In this document: piece after piece, positions 1 to 5,404 of the stretch
How the letters are laid out: every line of letters begins with the position of its first letter
Numbering within the stretch: the first letter of the stretch is position 1
Source of the DNA: Actinomycetes bacterium
GTDB taxonomy: Bacteria > Actinomycetota > Acidimicrobiia > Acidimicrobiales > Microtrichaceae
Direction: 5' to 3'
Length of the DNA: 5,480 nt
Assembly: GCA_023392475.1 (NCBI GenBank)
Contig: JAEVZA010000131.1
Location: 1 to 5,480, forward strand
Made by a program: the position numbers and the translations under genes
The notes under the pieces: generated by a model
Told to the model about the DNA's origin: nothing
Database searches by the model: none
What the model saw: the letters and a program-made list of their open reading frames with translations, nothing else

Positions 1-840
1 GTCGTCGCCCGGCTGCTGCGGCCCGGGGTCGTAGAGGCTGAGCCGCACGCCGATCGCGAGCCCGGGGACGCGCTCGCGGATGCCGGCGACGATCGAGCGC
101 AGGAACCGCGTGCGACCGGTGAGGTCGCCGCCGTAGCGGCCCGGGCGGTCGTGGGCCATGAGGAGCTCGTGGCCCAGGTAGCCGTGGCACGCCTTGACGT
201 CCACGAACTCGAAGCCGGCGTCCGACGCCACCGCGGCCGCGTCGACGAACGTGCCGACGAGGTCGTCGAGCTCGTCGTCGCCGAGGACGCTCGCCGCCGT
301 CGCGCCGACGCGCTCGTCGAGCACCGGATCGGTGCGGGCCGTCCGCGGCGCCGGGGTGCCGTCGGGCCGCGACCACCGCCCCGAGTGGGTGAGCTGCAGG
401 CCGACCACCGGGCGGACACCGATGCCGTCGGCGGCGCCGCGCAGCTCCGCGAGCAGGGACGCGAGGTCCTCGCCCGTGCGCCCCTCGACCACGAGCTGGT
501 TCGGGTTGGCCCGCCCGTCGTGGCGCACCGCGGCGGCCTCGCCGCCCCAGACGAGCCCCGCGCCCGACTCGCCGAACCGCCGCCACCGACGTCGCACGAG
601 GCCGGTCGGCTCACCGGTCCGCGTGCCGTCCCAGCCCTCCATCGGCAGCACGACGAACCGGTTCGGCGCGGTGAGCGGGCCGGCCGACCCGTCCTCGACG
701 GTGAGCGGCTCGGCGAGCTCGCCGTCGGGGCGGACGTCGTCGTCGACCGGCAGGTCGAGGCCGAGCTCGGCGAGGCGCTCGCGCAGCGCGGCCACCTCGT
801 CGTGCTGCTTCACCTGCGGGTACGGGAGGCGGACGGCCAC
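1..840 (-). CDS. NADH:flavin oxidoreductase, Old Yellow Enzyme family (3' end cut by window edge)
   Basis: This is the first 280 codons of an FMN-dependent ene-reductase/dienoyl reductase-type TIM barrel; the C-terminus lies beyond base 1. Visible family motifs are NRFVVLPMEGWDGT (residues 60-73, first barrel strand and FMN contact), GLVWGGEA (95-102), GLQLTHSGR (147-155, FMN/substrate motif), VKACHGYLGHELL (215-227, the usual active-site HxxH/N-GYL segment) and RPGRYGG (232-238). In the active-site segment Lys216 stands where classical Old Yellow Enzymes have the first His, while His219 is kept. From memory, a subfamily with a similar long N-terminal lead-in and Lys here exists, so this may be a subfamily trait. 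The GTG start at 840-838 follows the preceding gene's TGA by 3 bases, which indicates translational coupling as third gene of the operon. Whether a FadH-like C-terminal NAD/FAD domain follows cannot be seen. Substrate unknown; the cytoplasmic flavoenzyme assignment is firm. Confidence 0.9.
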   Translation of the reverse strand, partial: MAVRLPYPQVKQHDEVAALRERLAELGLDLPVDDDVRPDGELAEPLTVEDGSAGPLTAPNRFVVLPMEGWDGTRTGEPTGLVRRRWRRFGESGAGLVWGGEAAAVRHDGRANPNQLVVEGRTGEDLASLLAELRGAADGIGVRPVVGLQLTHSGRWSRPDGTPAPRTARTDPVLDERVGATAASVLGDDELDDLVGTFVDAAAVASDAGFEFVDVKACHGYLGHELLMAHDRPGRYGGDLTGRTRFLRSIVAGIRERVPGLAIGVRLSLYDPGPQQPGDD

Positions 841-843
841 GGC

Positions 844-1833
844 TCAGCTCCGGATCCCGTCGGCGAGCACGCCGAGGCGCTCCGCCAGGTCGGCGAGGAT
901 CGCCACGTCGGACGCGGGGCGCTCGGGCGACCCGGCCGGCGTCACGTCGGCGTCGATCCAACCCCGCAGGCGGAGGAACTGCGCGGCCGAGTGCTTGTAC
1001 GCCGGCACCGGCGTCCGGAACGCGAACCGCCCGAGGTACTGGAGGTCGTCGTTCAGCTGGTGGAACGACGGGTCGCCGGCGGCCCACCGCCGGTCGCGCT
1101 CCGCGAACAGGTCGGGCGCGAACGTCGAGATGCCGAGGAGGTAGTCGCTGCCGTAGCAGACCATGTCGATCGCGAGGTCGTTGCCCGTCAGCACGAGGAA
1201 GTCGGGGCGCCGGGCGTCGCGCAGGCGCAGCCGCTCCCACTCCGGCCCGCGCTCGAGCGACGAGTGCTTCGCCCCGATGCACGCCGGGATGTCGAGCAGG
1301 CCGCCGTAGGCGTCGAGCGACAGCAGCCGGCCGGCGGGGTGGAAGGCCTCGGACAGCTCGAACCCGAGGAACCGGTCGCAGCGCTCGCCGACGGCGGCGA
1401 GCGCCTCGACCACGCCGGCGTCGTCCAGCGCCGCGAGCCCGTGGCACGGGAACAGGATCGGGACCGCGCCGGCCGACTGGACGTCGTCGACGGCGCGGAG
1501 GACGGCGTCGAGGTCGAACGGGTCGCCCGGCCGGTCGTCCACGTGCGCGCCGCCGACGAGCGTGCCCTCGCACGCGGCGCGGGACCGGCGGAGGAGGTCG
1601 TCCCTCGTGCCGGGGTCGAGCGTCGGCCCGAAGCCGGTGTCCATGTTGATCGCGGGCACCAGTCCCGCCCGGACCGTGCGGTCGAGGTGGGCCAGGAGGC
1701 CGTCCACGTCGGGCGTGTGCGGATCGGTGTGCGGCAGCAGCACCGCCGACATGCCCGTGATGGTGCGGCCGGGGCGGAGCAGGTCGTAGGGGGGCGTGGA
1801 CGTGGGGCCGGTCGCGCTCACCGGTCGCCCCAT
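844..1833 (-). CDS. Dihydrodipicolinate synthase / N-acetylneuraminate lyase (DapA) superfamily protein
   Basis: This 329-residue TIM-barrel protein is probably a Schiff-base aldolase/lyase. The segment IGAKHSS (186-192) matches the superfamily's lysine motif, making Lys189 the Schiff-base residue. NMDTGFGPTL (63-72) occupies the place of the usual GTTGE loop, and VLTGND (214-219) follows the expected later strand. The motif that carries the catalytic Tyr in DapA (PYYN) reads FPCHG here (128-132), so that Tyr is apparently absent and one of the two Thr of GTTGE is replaced by Asp. It is therefore unlikely to be lysine-biosynthetic DapA and more likely a catabolic or divergent member. The ATG at 1833 overlaps the upstream gene by 16 bases. 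An in-frame GTG at 1821-1819, preceded by GGGG and overlapping the upstream TGA as GTGA, is an equally good coupled start (325 residues), and a further ATG lies at residue 28. It is the second gene of the operon. Substrate unknown. Confidence 0.88.
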   Translation of the reverse strand: MGRPVSATGPTSTPPYDLLRPGRTITGMSAVLLPHTDPHTPDVDGLLAHLDRTVRAGLVPAINMDTGFGPTLDPGTRDDLLRRSRAACEGTLVGGAHVDDRPGDPFDLDAVLRAVDDVQSAGAVPILFPCHGLAALDDAGVVEALAAVGERCDRFLGFELSEAFHPAGRLLSLDAYGGLLDIPACIGAKHSSLERGPEWERLRLRDARRPDFLVLTGNDLAIDMVCYGSDYLLGISTFAPDLFAERDRRWAAGDPSFHQLNDDLQYLGRFAFRTPVPAYKHSAAQFLRLRGWIDADVTPAGSPERPASDVAILADLAERLGVLADGIRS

Positions 1834-2846
1834 CGGCTCGCGACCTCGGCCGCCCGGAGGGTGAGCTCGCTCACGTCGAACGGGTGGCGGCGCGACGTGA
1901 ACCGCTCACCGCCGTCGGCCCGGTCGGCCAGGAGGTCGGCGGCCCAGGTGACGGCGGGCGCGTGGTCGATGCGGTGCACGCCCTCGTCGTCGGTGACCCA
2001 GACCGCGGCGGGACCGGGCTGGCCGTCGTCGAGCGGGAGGTGCACGTCGATGCGCCCCCGCGTGCCCGTCACGACGAGCCGGACGTCGCCCCACGTGGGG
2101 AACCCGTCGGCCTCGAGGTAGTCGACGCGGTGGTGGCCGCGCACGCCCCGGGCCTCCAGCAGCACCTCGCCGACGTCCTCCAGGCCCGGCCGGTCGGGGG
2201 CGCCGACGTTGCCGGCCGCGGCGTCGACCACCCGGACCTCGTCGGCGGTCGCTCCCGTGACGGCGAGGAACTGGTCGACCTGGTGCGAGCCCAGGTCCAC
2301 GAGGATCCCGCCCACGCGCTCGCGGTCGAAGAACCACTCCGGTCGCAGGTCGAGCGACCCGCGGTGCGGCGCCGCGCCCTGCACGTGCACGACCCGGCCG
2401 ATGCGGCCCGAGCGGGCCAGCCGCACCGCCTCGATCACCGCCGGGCTGCCGAACCGCTCGGAGAAGAGGACCCACCAGCGGCGACCGGACGCGTCCACGA
2501 CCTTGCGGAGGTCGTCGAGCTGGGCGCGGGTCGTGACGCCCGGCTTGTCGGACAGCACGTCCTTGCCGGCCTCGAGGGCGGCGCGGGCCGCCTCCGCCCG
2601 CTCGGCGGGCACGCCCGCCAGCACGACGAGCTCCACCTCGGGGTCGGCGAGCAGCTCGTCGGCCGACACCGATCGCGACGAGCCCTGCCAGGCGGCGTAC
2701 GCGTCGGTGAGCGGTCCGGGGTCCGCCACGTGGGCGACGGCCGTGCAGCCCGCCTCCACCAGCCCGTCGACCAGCTCGAACACGTGGAGGTGCTCGATGC
2801 CGACGACCCCGATCCCGACACCCCCGTCGCGGTCCATCGCCCGCAC
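1818..2846 (-). CDS. Gfo/Idh/MocA-family NAD(P)-dependent oxidoreductase
   Basis: This 342-residue protein has the two-domain layout of the glucose-fructose oxidoreductase/inositol dehydrogenase/MocA family. The N-terminal Rossmann fold starts with GIGVVG (11-16). DPEVELVVLAGVP (68-80) is the usual strand before the helix, and LSDKP (98-102) carries the conserved Lys101 of the EKP/DKP motif. The C-terminal α/β domain has GGILVDLGSHQVDQF (179-193), the family GG-x3-D-x-G-x-H-x2-D motif with presumed catalytic Asp184 and His188. Length is normal. It probably oxidises a hydroxyl or reduces a carbonyl on a sugar, cyclitol or related polyol; the substrate is not readable. It is the first gene of the operon, and its TGA overlaps the next gene. 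The start is uncertain: GTG at 2846 has GGGGTG upstream, but ATG at 2837 (codon 4) lies 7 bases after a TAGCGT -10-like element and would fit a leaderless transcript. Confidence 0.92.
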   Translation of the reverse strand: MRAMDRDGGVGIGVVGIEHLHVFELVDGLVEAGCTAVAHVADPGPLTDAYAAWQGSSRSVSADELLADPEVELVVLAGVPAERAEAARAALEAGKDVLSDKPGVTTRAQLDDLRKVVDASGRRWWVLFSERFGSPAVIEAVRLARSGRIGRVVHVQGAAPHRGSLDLRPEWFFDRERVGGILVDLGSHQVDQFLAVTGATADEVRVVDAAAGNVGAPDRPGLEDVGEVLLEARGVRGHHRVDYLEADGFPTWGDVRLVVTGTRGRIDVHLPLDDGQPGPAAVWVTDDEGVHRIDHAPAVTWAADLLADRADGGERFTSRRHPFDVSELTLRAAEVASRWGDR

Positions 2847-2872
2847 GCTAGAGCACCCCGCCGCGACGTCGA
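2845..2872 (-). promoter_or_regulatory. Candidate promoter of the oxidoreductase operon (possibly leaderless)
   Basis: On the minus strand, TCGACG (2872-2867, 4 of 6 matches to TTGACA) and TAGCGT (2850-2845, matching the actinobacterial TAnnnT -10 pattern) are separated by 16 bases. The ATG at 2837 lies 7 bases after the -10, so transcription could begin at the start codon. The -35 element touches the end of the 2872-2890 palindrome, so a protein bound there would be placed to block RNA polymerase. This is inferred from pattern matching only. Confidence 0.4.
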
Positions 2873-2895
2873 CCTGACGGACCGTCAGGTACGCT
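2869..2895 (+). promoter_or_regulatory. Weak candidate promoter of the aldehyde dehydrogenase gene
   Basis: TCGACC (2869-2874) and TACGCT (2890-2895, matching TAnnnT) are separated by 15 bases, which is shorter than the ideal 17. If used, transcription would start near 2902 and give a leader of roughly 40 bases containing the 2907-2921 palindrome and the ribosome binding site. The 9-1-9 palindrome would lie between the two elements. The matches are weak and could be chance. Confidence 0.25.
2872..2890. promoter_or_regulatory. Perfect 9-1-9 inverted repeat, TetR-type operator candidate
   Basis: The sequence acctgacggaccgtcaggt has 9-base arms that are exact reverse complements around one central A. 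It lies in the divergent intergenic region, 26 bases from the oxidoreductase GTG and 54 bases from the aldehyde dehydrogenase GTG. Its size, symmetry and CTGACGG/CCGTCAG arms are typical of TetR-family operators in actinobacteria (established knowledge in general terms). It borders the -35 of the leftward promoter and would fill the -35/-10 spacer of a possible rightward one, so one repressor could control both transcription units. No regulator gene is in the window. Confidence 0.75.
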
Positions 2896-2906
2896 TCGAC
2901 CCACGA

Positions 2907-2921
2907 GCCCCGGTCCGGGGC
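2907..2921. repeat. Perfect 7-1-7 palindrome in the divergent intergenic region
   Basis: The sequence gccccggtccggggc has exact 7-base complementary arms around one central T. Its centre (2914) is 33 bases from the centre of the 2872-2890 repeat, about three helical turns. Its arms differ in sequence from that operator apart from the CGGnCCG core. It could be a second protein site. With a one-base centre it is less likely to fold as RNA unless the stem opens to a larger loop. In such GC-rich DNA a chance origin is possible. Confidence 0.4.
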
Positions 2922-2929
2922 ACCACACC

Positions 2930-2935
2930 AGGGGG
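2930..2935 (+). promoter_or_regulatory. Ribosome binding site of the aldehyde dehydrogenase gene
   Basis: AGGGGG ends 9 bases before the GTG at 2945. It supports GTG-2945 as the true start: the reading frame begins MRSFDRLYIGGEW, the normal N-terminal lead-in for this family, and no in-frame ATG lies nearby. Confidence 0.6.
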
Positions 2936-2938
2936 TCC

Positions 2939-2953
2939 GGAACGGTGCGTTCC
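2939..2953 (+). repeat. 6-3-6 inverted repeat with the aldehyde dehydrogenase GTG start in its loop
   Basis: GGAACG (2939-2944) and CGTTCC (2948-2953) are exact reverse complements, and the three bases between them are the GTG start codon itself. In mRNA this could form a small hairpin presenting or hiding the start codon next to the AGGGGG ribosome binding site. As DNA it is a third palindrome, centred 32 bases from the previous one. A six-base arm in GC-rich sequence can arise by chance. Confidence 0.4.
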
Positions 2954-4408
2954 TTCGATCGGCTCTACATCGGTGGCGAGTGGGTGGAGCCCGCCTCGTC
3001 GAAGACGTTCACCGTCGTGAACCCGGCGACCGAGGAGGTCGTCGGCTCGACGCCCGAGGCCGTCGAGGCCGACGTCGACCGCGCGGTCGAGGCGGCGCGG
3101 TCGGCCCTCGCGCAGGGCGAGTGGGCGAACATGCCCGCCGCCGAGCGGGCCGACCTGATGGCCGCGTTCCTCGGCCTGCTCTACGAGTCCTCCGAGGACC
3201 TCGCCAACCTGATCACCGCCGAGAACGGCTGCCCGATCCTCTTCTCGCACTTCGGGCAGGTCGGCGCCGCGGCGATGGTGCTCGACTACTTCACCAACCT
3301 CACGCGCACCTTCCCGTTCGAGGAGGTGCGGCCCGGCATGCTCGGCCCGGCGCTCGTGCGCAAGGAGCCGGTCGGCGTCGTCGCCGGCATCATCCCCTGG
3401 AACGTGCCGCTGTTCATCACGATGCTCAAGTTGAGCCCCACGCTCGCGTCGGGCTCCACGATCGTGCTGAAGCCGGCCCCCGAGACGCCGATCGACGCGC
3501 TGGTCCTCGCGGAGCTGGCGCACCGGGCCGGCATCCCGGCGGGCGTGCTCAACGTCGTGCCGGCCGGCCGCGAGGTCGGCGAGCACCTCGTCACCCACGA
3601 CGGCGTGGACAAGGTGTCCTTCACCGGCTCGACGGCCGCGGGTCGCCACATCGGCTCGCTGTGCGGCGAGCGGCTCCGGCGCTGCACGCTCGAGCTCGGC
3701 GGCAAGTCGGCCGCGATCCTGCTGGACGACATCGACCTCGACGCCGTGCTCCCCGAGCTGCTGCCGATGGGCTCGATGATGAACAACGGCCAGGCCTGCG
3801 TGGCCCAGACCCGCATCCTCGCCCCGCGGTCCCGCTACGACGAGGTGGTCGACGCCATCACCGAGAACGTGGCCGGCATGAAGGTCGGCGACCCGACCGA
3901 CATGGAGACCGGCATCGGCCCGCTCGTGGCCGAGCGCCAGCGGGAGCGCGTCGAGGGCTACATCGCCATCGGCCGCGACGAGGGCGCCCGCGTCACCACG
4001 GGCGGCGGCCGCCCGGCCGGCTTCGACAAGGGCTGGTGGGTCGAGCCGACGGTGTTCGCCGACGTCGACAACAAGATGCGGATCGCGCAGGAGGAGATCT
4101 TCGGACCGGTCCTCGCCGTGATCCCCTACGAGGACACGGCGGACGCCGTGCGCATCGCCAACGACAGCGACTACGGGCTCTCCGGCTCCGTGTGGACCGG
4201 CGACGTCCCCGCGGGCACGGACATCGCCCGCCAGGTCCGCACCGGCACCTACACCGTCAACGGCTTCGCGATGGAGTGGAGCGCCCCGTTCGGCGGCTTC
4301 AAGAACTCCGGCGTCGGTCGCGAGCTCGGCCCCGAGGGCCTCGGCGAGTTCCTCGAGTACAAGACGATCAACCTGCCGGCCGACACCGAGCCCGAGCTCA
4401 AGTACTGA
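2945..4408 (+). CDS. NAD(P)-dependent aldehyde dehydrogenase
   Basis: This 487-residue protein is a full-length member of the aldehyde dehydrogenase superfamily and oxidises an aldehyde to its carboxylate with NAD(P)+. All the key positions are present: PWNVP (151-155, Asn153 of the oxyanion hole), KPAPETP (176-182, Lys176 cofactor site), FTGST (226-230, Rossmann turn), LELGGKS (249-255, general base Glu250), NNGQACVA (280-287, nucleophile Cys285), EEIFGPV (383-389, ribose-binding Glu384) and PFGGFKNSG (448-456). It starts at GTG with AGGGGG nine bases upstream. It is divergent from the oxidoreductase/lyase/flavin enzyme operon and shares the palindrome-bearing intergenic region with it, which suggests co-regulation. 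The GQAC form fits broad aliphatic or terpenoid-type dehydrogenases rather than CoA-acylating ones, but the substrate cannot be assigned. A hairpin follows directly after the stop. Confidence 0.96.
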   Translation: MRSFDRLYIGGEWVEPASSKTFTVVNPATEEVVGSTPEAVEADVDRAVEAARSALAQGEWANMPAAERADLMAAFLGLLYESSEDLANLITAENGCPILFSHFGQVGAAAMVLDYFTNLTRTFPFEEVRPGMLGPALVRKEPVGVVAGIIPWNVPLFITMLKLSPTLASGSTIVLKPAPETPIDALVLAELAHRAGIPAGVLNVVPAGREVGEHLVTHDGVDKVSFTGSTAAGRHIGSLCGERLRRCTLELGGKSAAILLDDIDLDAVLPELLPMGSMMNNGQACVAQTRILAPRSRYDEVVDAITENVAGMKVGDPTDMETGIGPLVAERQRERVEGYIAIGRDEGARVTTGGGRPAGFDKGWWVEPTVFADVDNKMRIAQEEIFGPVLAVIPYEDTADAVRIANDSDYGLSGSVWTGDVPAGTDIARQVRTGTYTVNGFAMEWSAPFGGFKNSGVGRELGPEGLGEFLEYKTINLPADTEPELKY

Positions 4409-4428
4409 CCGACCGCACGGCCGGTCGG
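4409..4428 (+). terminator. Hairpin directly after the aldehyde dehydrogenase stop codon
   Basis: CCGACCG (4409-4415) pairs exactly with CGGTCGG (4422-4428) around a six-base loop, starting at the base after the TGA. There is no following T-run, so it is not a classic intrinsic terminator, though GC-rich hairpins without a U-tract are common downstream of actinobacterial genes. It lies between convergent genes and could act in both directions or stabilise the mRNA 3' end. Confidence 0.5.
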
Positions 4429-4444
4429 GACGCATCGGCCTGCT

Positions 4445-4483
4445 GTTCGTCGAGGGTCCGGGAGCACCTGGCGCTCGACGGAC
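4445..4483 (-). terminator. Second long-looped hairpin between the convergent genes
   Basis: CGTCGAG (4448-4454) and CTCGACG (4474-4480) form a perfect 7-base stem. It extends outward by a G-T wobble and two more pairs (4445-4447 with 4481-4483), with a 19-base loop. It lies about 30 bases past the sigma factor stop on the minus strand and may help end that transcript. There is no T-run. The rest of the 105-base gap (4409-4513) holds nothing else recognisable. Confidence 0.3.
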
Positions 4484-4513
4484 GGAACGGCTGGGTGGCC
4501 GGGTCCCGAGGTG

Positions 4514-5404
4514 TCAGATCGCGGCCGGCGGGAGGTCGATCGCGGCCAGCTTGTCCGGGTTGAGCAGGACCCGGATGGCCGCGACCTGGCCGTCGGCGTC
4601 CCGGTCGGCGGTCAGCACGATCGCCCCGGCGCCGCCGCGGATCACGAGCGCGGGCGCGGCGTTCACGAGCTCGATCCCCATCAGCGCGTCGGGCGGCGTC
4701 CGACCGGCGAGGTTGACGAGGAACCGGGCGACGCGGTCGGTGCCCACGACCGGCCGGCGCGCCGCGTGGCGGTCCGCGCCGCCGTCGCTCGTGAGCACGA
4801 CGTCGTCCGCGAGCAGCGAGATGAGGCCCTGGACGTCGCCCGCGCCGATCGCCGTGACGAGGTCCGTGATCAGCTCCTCGTCGGCGGCGTGGCGGGCCTC
4901 CCGCTCCTCGCGGACCCGGCGCCGGGCCCGGGACGCGATCTGCCGGCACGCCTCCTCGCTGCGACCGACGGCGGCCGCGATGTCGGCGTACGGCTCACCG
5001 AAGACGTCGGCGAGCAGGAAGACCGCTCGCTCGGTCGGCTGGAGCCGGTCGAGCACGACGAGGAAGCCGAGCGTCAGCGACTCCGCCAGCTCGGCACGTG
5101 CCTCGGGGTCACCGGCCGTGGTGTCGGCGGTGGTGCGCACGGGCTCGGGCAGCCAGGGCCCGACGTAGTCCTCCCGTCGCCGGGCCTGGGCCCGGATGCG
5201 GTCGATGGCCAGGCGCGACGTGACCGTGGTGAGCCACGCGGCCGGCCGCTCGACCGAGCCCGGCGGAGCGGCGTCGAAGCGGAACCACGCCTCGGACACG
5301 ACGTCCTCCGCGTCCGCGAGCGAACCGAGCATCCGGTAGGCGATCCCGGTCAGCCGCGACCGCTCCGCCTCGAACACCTCGGCGCGCTCCTCCACGACCG
5401 TCAT
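4514..5404 (-). CDS. sigJ: ECF sigma factor, SigJ/ECF41 type, with C-terminal SnoaL-like domain
   Basis: This 296-residue protein directs RNA polymerase to specific promoters. Sigma region 2 spans about residues 9-75 (YRMLGSLADAEDVVSEAWFR, 23-42; AWLTTVTSRLAIDRIR, 56-71). Region 4 spans about 110-165 (LQPTERAVFLL, 121-131, and the helix-turn-helix VFGEPYADIAAAVGRSEEAC, 134-153). The linker YVGPWLPEP (80-88) and the late NPDKL (282-286) are hallmark motifs of the ECF41 group. There the fused SnoaL-like domain (about 175-290) replaces a separate anti-sigma factor and modulates activity. The DGGGK-like segment of that domain reads SDGGADRHAARRPV (206-219), so it is altered. The ATG at 5404 has GGAG about 10 bases upstream. 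ECF41 genes usually neighbour a carboxymuconolactone decarboxylase, oxidoreductase or epimerase gene. None is visible, though the upstream neighbour is cut off. The symbol is by family resemblance to mycobacterial SigJ. Confidence 0.93.
   Translation of the reverse strand: MTVVEERAEVFEAERSRLTGIAYRMLGSLADAEDVVSEAWFRFDAAPPGSVERPAAWLTTVTSRLAIDRIRAQARRREDYVGPWLPEPVRTTADTTAGDPEARAELAESLTLGFLVVLDRLQPTERAVFLLADVFGEPYADIAAAVGRSEEACRQIASRARRRVREEREARHAADEELITDLVTAIGAGDVQGLISLLADDVVLTSDGGADRHAARRPVVGTDRVARFLVNLAGRTPPDALMGIELVNAAPALVIRGGAGAIVLTADRDADGQVAAIRVLLNPDKLAAIDLPPAAI

Noticed and set aside
611..1573. Minus-strand frame spanning the lyase/flavin enzyme junction
   Set aside because: It is an Arg-rich shadow in another frame. 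The true frames on either side carry the DapA-type Lys motif and the Old Yellow Enzyme motifs.
844..1833. Assignment as lysine-biosynthetic dapA
   Set aside because: The catalytic Tyr and GTTGE motifs are not conserved, and the gene sits in a redox/catabolic operon rather than with lysine genes.
151..2121. Long open frame on the plus strand (656 codons) opposite the operon
   Set aside because: The translation is low-complexity Arg/Ala/Val/Glu-rich with no recognisable fold. It is the antisense of three well-supported enzyme genes and is expected from the strong GC third-position bias.
2885..4435. Long open frame on the minus strand (516 codons) opposite the aldehyde dehydrogenase
   Set aside because: It is His/Arg/Gly/Leu-rich without motifs and lies entirely antisense to a gene with every aldehyde dehydrogenase catalytic residue intact. 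It is a compositional shadow.
4511..4540. TGTCAGA resembling the ECF41 -35 consensus on the plus strand
   Set aside because: It overlaps the end of the sigma gene, points toward no plus-strand gene, and lacks CGTC at the expected 16-base spacing.
2980..4563. Second plus-strand open frame (527 codons) over the aldehyde dehydrogenase
   Set aside because: It is an Arg/Gly/Pro-rich translation in a shifted frame of the real gene, with no family resemblance.
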